From the NCBI GenBank assembly GCA_037976565.1, contig CP137666.1, positions 2,323,495 through 2,387,494 of the forward strand: a stretch of DNA of 64,000 bases, in the 5' to 3' direction. The stretch is from Mesocentrotus franciscanus (Eukaryota; Echinodermata; Echinoidea; Camarodonta; Strongylocentrotidae). The translations under genes and the position numbers were made by a program. The notes beneath the pieces are model-generated. The model searched no databases and was not told the DNA's origin. It saw nothing but the letters and a program-made list of their open reading frames with translations. Shown here in pieces: positions 49,471 to 60,800 of the stretch (the stretch's first letter is position 1; each line of letters opens with the position of its first letter).

Positions 49471-50640
49471 CACTATTCAGAGCTCCGCTCGTGTGTTTGG
49501 CTTACGTTCAGGGGCGTTCGGGGGTCTAAGAAGGGTCTTGAAAAATTGTATTTTACGCCTTTCCATGATATCTATATGATTTCTCAGCAAATTATTCGTG
49601 TTTTTCAAGAGAAAATCTTTCCATCCATATTGTTTAATTATCAGTTGTAGTGAATTTTCTTTGTGTAGCTCCTTTAAACGTGACACTGGTGTCTTTCCCA
49701 TATAGGTGTAGGTGGTAAACCTGGCTGCAGTTTTTTGGACTCTCTCAAGATCTTTGATGTTTTTCGTGGTGTATGGGTCCCATGCCGGTGAGGCATATTC
49801 CAAGTGAGATCGGACTAAAGTTTTGTATGATTTTTCCTTTGTGTTCACGAAGGTGTGATGGAAATTGCTTAGGAGGACGTTCAGTACTCCTGAAGCTTTA
49901 CCTCTGATGTAGTTAACGTGGGCATTCCATCTTAAGTTGTTTTGGATAACGACGCCGAGGTACTTGGTGTTCTTGGTTTCGGCTAGAGCAACTCCCATCA
50001 TGTTGTATGAGGTCAGAGTGGAATGCCTTTTTTGGAGATACGCATGGTGGTACACTTGGAGGGATCGAACTGCATGCCCCATGTTTTTGCCCAGGTGGCC
50101 ATTTTTTCGAGGTCAAGTTGTAGGTTTTCTTCATCTTGGGGGGATTTGATTGTGTTGTATACAAGACAATCGTCGGAAAATAGTTCGGTGGTGCAAGATA
50201 CTCCGTCGTGGATGTTGTTTATATGCAGGAGGAATAGGTGGGGGCCGAGTGCAGTTCCTTGGGGTGCACCACTGAGAACGGGTGACCAGTCAGATGACTT
50301 TCATTCACTAGGACTCTCTGGAATCTCTTGGTTAAGAAGGATGTTATCCATTGTTTTGTAGGTGAGCGATTCCCGTAATGATCGAGTTTGATGAGGAGCC
50401 GATGGTGAGGCATGACATCAAAGGCTTTTGAAAAGTCAAGTATAAGGACGTCATCAGTTGTGAGTTTATCGTCAATATTTTTTGCCAGGTCATGGAGCGT
50501 CGAGATTAGCTGCGTTTCGCATGACCTAGCTTTACGAAATGCGTGTTGGTTGTCTGAGAGAATGTTCCACTTGGAGAGGTGCTTCATTATGTTGCTATCA
50601 ATGATGTGTTCGAGAAGTTTACAGAAAGTGCATTTCAGCT
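49470..50640 (-). pseudogene. Decayed non-LTR retrotransposon, reverse transcriptase C-terminal half (CR1/L2-like)
   Basis: Minus-strand frames give LLEHIIDSNIMKHL, FRKARSCETQLISTLHDLAK, LILDFSKAFDVMPHHRLLIK, then after a frameshift SGAPQGTALGPHLFLLHIN and FSDDCLVYN, and after another shift NTKYLGVVIQNNLRWNAHVN and HLEYASPAWDPYT. These are the classical LINE reverse-transcriptase blocks. The FADD-type active-site block reads FSDD. It is 5'-truncated near 50635 and carries at least two frameshifts, so it is inactive. Length and motif wording fit the CR1/L2/Jockey group; the exact clade cannot be set by eye. Confidence 0.9.
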
Positions 50641-50756
50641 TTTTTCATTGTGAAATTGTATTTTGTTTTTCAAATATTCTACATAGGCATAATATAGGCT
50701 GATGAACAAAATTAAAAATCGGATACGAGTTCATACAGATCTTAGTAGATGAACCA

Positions 50757-51211
50757 TTAACCCTAATAAGGCCGGGGCCATTATGCCCCCTCTGCGATTT
50801 TTCTGATTGTTCGGGAACGCATACAGATGACGCCCCGCCGCTTCATGACTTTATTCTTTCGAGTCTTGCGCATCTTTTAAAACAGTTTTTTTGAAAATCG
50901 GACCTTTTTTGTATTATTATTCCAAATGGTCTAACAAATTTATATAGTGGAAAAGAAAGCTTTAATATGAATGATATATGATTTATGGGTAAAAATGTGA
51001 ATTTGTTGACCTTATTAGCATAATTTACCATAAATATGCAAATGGGTATTTTTTTCAAAAAATTGAAATTATTATAGTATTCTATACACTTCACTTGACA
51101 TGCATGCACATTTTCACGGCGATCGGCCGTTTCACGGCCGAGATCTTAGGGGGCCATAATGCCCCCTCGGCCGTATTAAGAACTCAAATAGCCCGGCCTT
51201 ATTAGGGTTAA
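50757..51211. mobile_element. piggyBac-like MITE with TTAA target duplication
   Basis: Both ends are flanked by TTAA (50757-50760 and 51208-51211). The terminal inverted repeat is CCCTAATAAGGCCGGG with its exact complement CCCGGCCTTATTAGGG at the right. A second inverted pair, GGGGCCATTATGCCCCCTC and GGGGGCCATAATGCCCCCTC, lies further in and is itself nearly palindromic. The 447 bp interior has no transposase. It sits immediately upstream of the LINE fragment on its 5' side. Confidence 0.88.
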
Positions 51212-51253
51212 GAGTAAGGCGAACATAATTTCACCAAATACATAACCTTGATC

Positions 51254-52891
51254 ATGAATGTGAATTACTTTATGAATGATGTTTATGTATATTATGTTGA
51301 CTGTTTTTGGCGCCTCTATCGTATATTTGCCTTTGTTTTAATGGTTTTCGTCTTTCTTTTTAAATTATTTTCTCAAAGGAAACCGCAATTTGGCAATGCA
51401 ATGATGCCGGATTCTAATTCCATTGAACCAATAAACGGCAGACTCGGAGACACCCCTTCGTCTGGTGTTGAAACAGGAGATTATGGAAATGCGGCTCAAT
51501 CATTAAATAGCTTTTCAGTCAGGTAAGAAATATTCAGGATACGATTTATAGTGGCGTATCCAGAGATTGATAAACGATGGGAGAGGTGGAATATAACAGC
51601 CTCATACAACAGCCTCATACAACAGCCTCGTACAACAGCCTCGTACAACAACAGACTCATACAATATAACAGCCCCATAATATCCTCCGGTCGCCGCACA
51701 GTAACGACATTCACTGGTTTTCTGTTGTAAAAATTATACAGATAAAAAACAAATTTCCGAATGGATAATATATACTTAATTTCAGTGTACTGCATGCTCT
51801 TATGCAATCTATTTTCCCTGGAATTCAAACAAGAGGAGCAGGGGTGGAGGCCAGGGGCGGATCCAGCCGGCGGCAAGGGAGGGGGCCTAAAAAGGGGCCC
51901 ACTTCGTGCGAAAATTTGAAAATCGTGCCGGTCGATTTTTCGCTCAGTGGGGGTAGTGAGCAAAAAAAAATTTTGGCACCCGAAAAATTTTTTCCACCAC
52001 CACCCCTTGGGTGCCAGGGTAGTGAGCACAATTTTCTTTTGGGCACCCGAAAAAATTTTCCCTACGGAAGGGTTATTTTTCCACCGCCACCCCTTGGGCG
52101 CCAGGAGGGGCCCAACTTCTTTTTTTTCCAAAAAAGGGTGTTTTTACCTGTTTTTTTTCGAGGGGAGGGGGCCCGGGCCCCCCGGGCCCCCCTGGATCCG
52201 CCACTGGTGGAGGTATACACCAAACAATATTATATAACTACTCTTCTCGGCCTTTTGGTTTTATTTACACTGTTTCGCTCACGGGCATACATTGTTTTAA
52301 ATTCCTCTAAAATATAACTTTTGAAATGATTATTCCTATGTGACATTCGCACTTCATTCTCCATGTCAACATAAGGCTTATATAGACAACCTCTTCCATA
52401 ACATGCATAAACGAACACGATTTTAAGTATCCATACAGTGTGATGACTATTATTTTTCATTTATGTTAAGATGTTTACTATAAGCTGTTTAATCGTAGAA
52501 GCTGAAATGCTCTCAGTCTTCATGCTTTTTTCCGAAATTTGATTTTATATGTATTAATTGCAAAAACAATGTAAGATAATACAGACGTTTTTTTTTTAAA
52601 TTATAGGATCCATTTACATAATCATTAACAAAAAAGATTACCTCATAACTACAAAACAAAACGAACATAATGATACAGGACAAGACAAGTCTCTCAATTC
52701 TAGGGGTTATTTAGATTGAATGTCATTTTATGTCATCTTCTTTCACACTGAACAGCCCATTGACGAGGCAAAAGGGTCATCATATTCTTACCGTCTCAAA
52801 CCTGGATATCGTCAAATATGAGATCATGCGTGAGGGACAAAATGGCGGGCGAGAAAACCTTGGAAACGGACACGGTTCTATCGTAGTATAA
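51254..52891 (+). CDS. Tentative two-exon gene, small type II membrane protein
   Basis: Exon 1 51254-51522 (donor CAG|GTAAGA, phase 2) and exon 2 from 52756 (acceptor TTCACACTGAACAG) to TAA at 52889-52891. The protein starts MNVNYFMNDVYVYYVDCFWR, has one strong membrane span (RIFAFVLMVFVFLFKLF), then a polar stem. Exon 2 reads SPLTRQKGHHILTVSNLDIV then KYEIMREGQNGGRENLGNGH. A short N terminus, a signal anchor and a Gly-rich stem resemble Golgi glycosyltransferases, but no catalytic domain follows in the window; a weak donor (GTAGTA) near 52883 could continue the frame. It may be a fragment or a chance model. The intron holds a hAT-like MITE. Confidence 0.35.
51593..51680 (+). repeat. 15 bp minisatellite
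   Basis: Units of the form ACAGCCTCATACAAC (or CTCGTACAAC) are repeated four to five times, with a diverged last copy (ACAGACTCATACAAT). Confidence 0.85.
51852..52206. mobile_element. hAT-like MITE with 8 bp target duplication
   Basis: Left end CAGGGGCGGATCCAG and right end CTGGATCCGCCACTG are inverted repeats. The flanks GTGGAGGC (51844-51851) and GTGGAGGT (52207-52214) form an 8 bp target duplication with one mismatch. GC-rich interior with two copies of a CACCCCTTGGG-type segment. Both the TIR wording and the 8 bp duplication fit the hAT superfamily. Confidence 0.85.
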
Positions 52892-54893
52892 TTCCATCTG
52901 CAAATAATATCAGTCATTCTATCGTATTACTTTTCAGCTATAACTTTTTCCCAAACGATAGAATTATGTTGTATTCCTAAGTTCGGAAGTAAAGTGTTAA
53001 AGTGATTACAATAATTGTATATTGGTGATTACTTTTGTAAGACATGAAATAGGGGTATCGTACAAGAGCAATAAAATAGACAGATATAGAAAAGAGGGGA
53101 TAAACAGGGAAGAAAAATGAATGTACAATAATGACGAAGTGAAAATGGGAATAAAAAGAAACGATTATGTACTGAAAAAGAGGGAAGGGAGAGAGAGAGA
53201 GAGAGAGAGAAGAGAGAGAGAGGGGGAGGGGGTCAAGTTACAGGCTGTAGTCGTCTTAACATGGGGGGTGGGGATACCAGCAAAGTACGAAAGTAATAGA
53301 ATGAAAATAAGTAAACGAGGAGTGGAGATAAAAGGATATGAGGATTGAACCGTTTGAACGTAATAACTGCATGACGTTATCAAGGAGAAAGGTAAATATA
53401 ACCAAACTAAAACCAAGTTAAATCAGCACCTGTGATAAGAATTCGAAGTATTTACTGAAAGATTTAAGTTAATCACTGCACATCAGAGCGCCTATTTGAT
53501 AAGAGGTATTTTTCATTGGTTGTTGTTGGCAAGTTCATCAATTTGTGGTGATATAGATACCCGGATAACGGTATAAGCTTGTACCACCGTCCACTATCAA
53601 TGTTTATTGCGTAATAGAACTTTGCAAATACGAATTTCAATGTCTTACTGTTACACTTTTGAGGAATTGCTACTACAAATTTGAAATTAGACCCTGAAGA
53701 AAAGAAGGTGCTAAATTACAGCAACTTCTTGTTAATGGATGGTTACTAAGAATCCTTGGCTGTTAGGGTCTTTTGGATAATACACTCATTATCTTCAGTT
53801 CATGTACATTGTGAATAGAAATAATTCGTATTATGAAATCACAATAAAATAATAAAGTAGAAATTCGAATTGGAACACATTCCTGGAATGCATTGTGTAC
53901 TTATTTATTACTTTAAAAACTAATATTGCATAGGAAATGAATTACGAGTGAAAATCAAACTGAAAATGTGGAGTAGTTATAAGGTTATCTGGAGGCAGAG
54001 GACTAGAAGAAGAAGAAGAAAATAAAGAAGAAGAAGAAGAAGAAAATAAAGAAGAAGAAGACGGAGAAGAAGAAGAAAAGAAGAAGAAGAAGAAGAAGAA
54101 GAAGAAGAAGAAGAAGAAGAAGAAGAAGAAGAAGAAGAAGAAGAAAAAGGAGGAGGCGAAGAAGGAGAGAGAGAGAGAGAGAGAAGGGGCAGGTTAGAAA
54201 GATAGGTATCAGCAGAGAGAAAAAGAGAGAGAGAATGAAAGGCAGGGAGAAACATCATTCTGGGACCACTTTATCCAGGACCATCGCCTCCAGATAATAA
54301 TTGTGCCCTGCAAAACTACCCTAAGAGGACAACTATACCCTCAAGCAAGGATAATAAGAACGGACAACGATTAGTATAATAATTATTCCCGGACAACTCC
54401 CCCCCCCCACATGATGATCCTAGATAATTATATCTTTAACAATGTTTATTGGGGAAATTATTGAGCTGTTCTAGGGGCAGTTGTCCGGATGTATTTATCT
54501 TGGGGGTAGCTGTTCGGGATGATATTCAGGGTTATAGTAATTCTGTTTATACGGATAGGCAAATGATAGAAAGAGATAGAGGGAGAGAGAGAGATGTGCC
54601 CAATCTTGACCAATGCAAACAATGGATTAGTGGTAGATACATTTTGAGGCAACGCCCCTCGAACATTGGAGAGCTTCGGTGGACAGATCTGTAGACAGTT
54701 CAATCCTCGTCTCTATAGCTTCTTCATCTAGCTAGTTGTCCATTTCCATCTGCAGATTCCGATTATTTAAAATAAATATCGGATTGGCAGAAAGTAAAGT
54801 GACAGTATAACCTTCTACCGTTTTCTACAAGAGACTGAGCTTAAACTTGAGCTATTTTATACTCCATATGCTGTATTTATTTCTTGAAGCAAG
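52892..54893. other. Intergenic DNA with GA and GAA microsatellites
   Basis: Contains a GA tract at about 53183-53225 and a long GAA tract; no exon was recognised. Open frames over the repeats are artefacts. Confidence 0.55.
54003..54185 (+). repeat. GAA trinucleotide tract passing into GA
   Basis: About 150 bp of GAA with a few interruptions (AAATAAAG, GACGGA), followed by GAGAGAGA. It is a homopurine strand able in principle to form triplex DNA. The poly-Ser frame on the minus strand is not a gene. Confidence 0.95.
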
Positions 54894-57800
54894 ATGATAC
54901 TAAGGTTACTGCTGCTAGTCAGCCTCGCTGGGCTGGGTAAGTTTACATACATTTTTTAAGACATATTTTGTAATTGGGGAAGGTACAAGCATGTCAAAAA
55001 TTCTTTCCAAATGCTTCAAATAAAATTCCGTATTATACGCAGCATTTCAATGTTCCAAATCTGAAACTGCTACCCCGATTTATAACTGGGCACCCCAACT
55101 TCCTTACGTTTTATTTGTCCACATGACGATTGTAAATGCGTGGTCCAAATTTGATGTAAATTAGCTCTAATAAATTTCTATCTCAAAATATTTGATCTGG
55201 CACTAGAAATATGAAAATCAATTGTATTCATTCTCATTTTGCTATAGAAGTTTATATAAGACTGCGATATTGAAATACCATTACATTCGGGGCGACCTAA
55301 CGGAAAGGGAGGAAGAGGGCCCTCTGATCCCCAAATCATTCGACCCTGTCATTTGTTGTTGCTTGCTTTCTTGCCAGAAAAATTCGTGACCTGAATACCC
55401 TTATAAAAATCAGGCACTGCCCCTTGGTACGTTTATACACTGTATATACCAAAGTGTGAATTTCGTGACATTAACATACTTCTCTCAATAATATGAATCA
55501 TATTCATACTAATTCGACTAATATAATTCATGTATATTGATCAGTATCAGTGATAATAATATTGTCTATTAACTTGAATAACGGTGCATGATGTGGGCGA
55601 AATACATCTAGTGATTAAAGAATATAATTCATGTTGTATTCATGCACTTGATTTTCATAATAATATAGAGAATGATATAACCAATATCATGTCAATTTTG
55701 AGTATATATAGCAGTAAATAAGAGGACAGTGAGCTAGTGCTATTGAGAAAGAAACAGAGAATATGGACCTATGTTAAGATTACGATTATCACAAATATTT
55801 CATTGACTCATATCATTGAAAATGACTCCAAATAACATGCCATATTGGTACATAAACGATGATGACGAATTCACTTCCCAACTCAAAGTTGACGATGCTA
55901 ACAACATAAGCGTGGCGAAAGGGAGAGTGGTATTTCTTAATCTTTTTCTTTTAATTTAATTTACAAAGGATTATCTTCATATACCAGTTTAACATTATTA
56001 CGATATCAAATACAATTTTATGATGAATGGCACTCCAAATGAAGGAATTCATCTATACATTGCTATTGGTTATCGCAATGTAATCAGAAGAGATTTTCTA
56101 GTTTAAAATGAACCTAGGAAGATTAAACTGGCTTATCTTATCCGAAGGTAAATACAAATATTTAACCAAAACGGAGGAATACTTAACAGTTGTCTTGGTC
56201 AACTCTTAGTACTTGGGGCGGACAAGGAGGCTGGCAGTGCCATTGATTTTTGGATCGCTTATCTTTAGAGATAACGAAAATCCAACAGTATTCCCATTTT
56301 AAGTAACATTAACTACAACTTATAAACTGGTAAATGGCGATAAAACTTACATCACATTTACATTACAAAAAAGGCAATTGCTCTATGTGCAGTACATCCT
56401 CCCCCAAATAAAAATAGAAATGGAGGCGTCCAATAAATAAGAATTTGATAAAAAGTTTATCACTAGTTGAATCCCTCGATTTCCAATATAATAATATTCA
56501 GTTTTTACTAATTTAAAATATATACATGTATATATATTTTTTCATTTATAGATCATTTATATAACAAAAGCATTTCATTTCTTTAATCATGTTACCCAGT
56601 TTTTTATAGTTTGTTTTTGTTGATTTTGTTCTGTTTATTGCTCGTTTGCTTTATAAAGAATGAGAAGAGCATCTTCCTATAAATAAAAATGAAAATATTC
56701 GTTTTTACGAGCATTATTTGTTGTCATTTCCCAGCATTATCTCAGGACTGTGGTTCTGGTTGGATGAAATATCAGGACACTTGCTTTTTATTGGTGTCCC
56801 AGCTACGTCCATACCAACTAGCCAGGGATTACTGCCAGAATAACCAAGCACAACTTGCCGTCCTGACATCAAGGGATATGAATGTAAGCAAACTTAAGCT
56901 AAAAATTATAGTGTTTTAGAATTATTTTTGAAGAAGCTTATTTCGAGAAAAAAAAACCCTATTGTATTGTGTTATCAATCTCCAAATATGGAGGTGTCGT
57001 GGTATAGTGGTTCATTCACTTGACTCTCAATCCAAGGGTTGAGGGTTCGAATTCCAGTCCGGCACTAACGTCCTTTGGCAAGGCATTCATCCAAATTTGC
57101 CACTCTCCACCAAGGTATAAAGGGTTATACCTGACAATCGCTGGGGGTAATATCAATTGCAGGTGCCTCAGGAAGAACAGCATTGAAGCTTATGAGGCTT
57201 CCCTGTGTAAACAAGATTATTATCATTATTATTATTATTATATTATTACTTTCTTTTTATGCATGAAAGAAGTAACGATGCAGGCAACGACGAAAAAACT
57301 ACGTCTAGCAGTGTTGATGACAATAATCAACCCACATTTAGATCATGAAATTAGAAGCTGTTCGTATTATGAACGTTGATAATTATTATTGTATCTCAAT
57401 GTTCAAATACGCTCTTTAATATAACGTGATAATAAGGAGCTCGCCATTTTAACCAAGACATAAATGAAAAAAAAAACGGGAAATTTAAGCGACGTTGTAC
57501 AATGCTTTTATGTCTAATTAAAAGCAAAGCATACTTCGATAGTCAGGTGGCTTAGTGAAATTATCGTTACTTCCCGGATAAAAGCACCTTTTTTGGTACA
57601 GGGCTTCCTTAGGACCTTCTTAACGATATTAGGCTAGGAGCCCCGGCAAAATTTCGATTTAAGGGTGTGGGGGCGGGCGTCTTTGGAGCCCCAAATGATT
57701 TTATAACAGTGATTTGTTGTTGTACAAATGCCATTTTTGGTACAGGGCTTCCTCAGGACCTACTGAACGATATTAGGTAGGAACCCCGGCAAGAATATCA

Positions 57801-60800
57801 TATAAAGGTGTGAGGCAGGGCGTCGCCTCGTAGCCCCCAAATTATTTAGAAGGTAATATAACATTTATTTGGTGTTGTACAAACGCCATGGGGCCCCCAA
57901 TCACACATATATGAATATTTATGCCGGGGGCTCCTACCATACCACCATTCAGCAGGTCCTAAGGAAGCCCTGTACCAAAATGGCATTTGTACAACAACAA
58001 ATAAATGTTATATTACCTTCTAAATTATTGGGGGGCTACGAGGCGACGCCCCGCCCCACACCCTTATATGATATTCTTGCCGGGGGCTCCTACCCTAATA
58101 TCGTTCAGTAGGTCCTAAGGAAGCCCTGTACCAAAATTGGCATTTGTACAACAACAAATCAATGTTATAAAATCAATTGGGGGCTCCAAAAAGACGCCCT
58201 CGCCCCCACACCCTTAAATTAACATTTTTGCCGGGGGCTCCTAGCCTAATATCGTTTAGTAGGTCCTAAGGAAGCCGTGTACCAATAATGGTGCTATTAT
58301 CCGGCAAGTAACGATAATCGATAAATTTGACGCTAAGCCACCTGACTACGATATATTTATTTGTTAACCTCTCATACCTTTTTTATGTTTAACAGACGTG
58401 GTTGGCGCAGCAGACGGTAATCTATTCTGAAAGCTTTTGGATTGGTTTACATGATATTCAATCTGATGATAGCTTTGAATGGGTTGATGGTACAGCCTTG
58501 GATGCATCCATGGCGTAAGTAATGCATACCTCTTACAATCGTGACAATTTAATTGATTCAAGACATATTCTCTCTAATCTGACTCTGATCGGACCCAGGT
58601 TCGAAACTGAGTCATGTCTTTCGAACGGTGACGTTAAAGGTCGGTCTCAGACGTAAATAATCATGATAATCATATATAATTGATACGCGTCAATGGAGAC
58701 CCACACATTCATTATTTGCGTCATAGTTCGCGCACACCGGACTTAGTGGAATAACCAATAAATATGTGTACAAATTTCGCACGCGGCGAAACTCGTGTCC
58801 CATCTAGAACTTGCTGCGAGAGATTAATGGCAGCTGTGAAAAGGTTGCTGGTACTTTGGCTTCCAATACATACCTTTTACAGTTTACTTATTTAAAGACA
58901 TAAGTCTTACAACCTATAACTCTGCTAGAAATCGGAAAGCGTTCAGTCTTCGTTCGGATATAAATTTTTTGATGATTACCTTATCTTATGGGGGGGGGGG
59001 TTCTAAAGTTGATGGAGAGGTGAAGTCCACTCTCCATGATTGATGACACCAAGTATCGGATTAGTAGCCAAACTGAATGGTCTCAAATGGACGAGGACCC
59101 AAGTTCCTATTCGCTATCACTTCTTTAGCCAATTTCGAGAAAAAAGGAGCATTGTCAGACTTCCTTAAACGTATTTATCGTACCTGTATATGTTGATGTG
59201 ATGTACTACAGACATAACTGTTCTTTCTGATTTGATTCTGAAAGATATTATGCAACGAGAGATGTGATATGAGAGCTCCAGGAATCTGTCCTATGGTGAT
59301 TTTTCTCAATCAAGCAGAATATATAATTCCAGTAATTACTTTGTTATTCTCCAATGAAAACCTGAACACAATTTTTACCCTTCTTTTTTACTCCCGGGCG
59401 CATTGTATAGTGGTGTTATGGTCTAAATTAATACGTCACCGAAAAGCCTAGATCGCAAGGTACGGGTTCGATTCCCTGTCATGGCACTAACCTTCTTTGG
59501 CAAGACAAGTGGATACCCGGTACGATTAATTCCTCGAAGGCATTGAGCGTACGTTTGCCAGAGATAAAGCCTCGGTAATAATATCCACAGCCCTTTGGGA
59601 CTTTGAGACGTAATAATCATAATGTGATATTCGCTATACAAGAATCGAACAATATTACAATATAATATTAATTAATTATGTACAATTCGTCAATTTTAAA
59701 CAACCACGGCTTATCTTACTCATACATTTAAAAAAATAGAAACTGGGCACCAAACGAACCAAACAACATTGATGGGATTGGAGAGGACTGTGTAGAAATG
59801 CGAAATAATGGGCAATGGAATGATGAGCAATGTGTGGCTCTTGCCTGGTTTATATGCTCCAGGTCACTCAGTAAGTTTTTTATATTTGTTTTGTTTTCGT
59901 AATTTTGCACAGGTTTCTTCCTGTTCCCTTTTCTTAAAAAAATATTGTTCATGCCCCCAAACTTTTCGTTTAATGTTGATTATTACACTGTCACATTTCA
60001 GAATGCAATCAATTCTTGTTAAATGATAAATCCTAGAATGCAATCACTTCTTGCTGAATGATAACTCCTAGAATGCAATCAATTCTTGCTGAATAATAAC
60101 TCCATGTTATCAGTAAATAATTACATACTTATAAAATAACTATACGATTTGCACCTTTAATTATTATTATGATTTACATAGGATGAGATGAGATACAATG
60201 ATACAGTACCACCTTATCCATTGACAATTATGAAACCTTTCACAAACTTTCCTGACGCAACATAACCCTCCCCCTTTTTTATTCCCCGTGTTCTCTCTAA
60301 AGATGTTGTTCCTAAATGTGACACGGTGAACGGATGGGAGTCGTACAACGGGAAGTGCTATAGATGGGTGTCTGATACAAAGAACATTGATGACGCCATC
60401 ACTTACTGTACCCTGCTCGACGGTTACGTAATCTCTATCAACGATGCCGCTGAGCAGTCTTTTGCGAACTCCATCCAGGCGTCCAAGGCGAACATCCCAT
60501 ACTGGACAGGTCTCAGCGATAGGGTAAGTGGGAGCTGTGCGTCTTGTGTTTGCGTGTATGGTTGGTGGGCAAAGGGGAGGACCCAGGATTCAGTTTTTTT
60601 ATAGAGATGAAGAAGTGGTGGATCAGAAAGAATTTCTCAAAACAGGGGGCACGGTGAAAAAAATGAAAAAAGAACAACTGTCAATTGTAAAAAAATTGTC
60701 ATCACATAGTGATGGCTATTACGGGGCTATTACATTTTGAGTCTAAACTTTGAAGTGGGCACAGTAAAAAAACTAGGGGCACATTCTTCTCTTTTTTGTG

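Noticed and set aside
51496..52317. Open frames of 170-210 codons on both strands
   Set aside because: They run across the hAT-like MITE and a minisatellite; the Pro/Gly/Lys-rich peptides follow the GC-rich repeat and lack any homologous motif.
53977..54258. Poly-Ser open frame on the minus strand
   Set aside because: It reads the GAA microsatellite.
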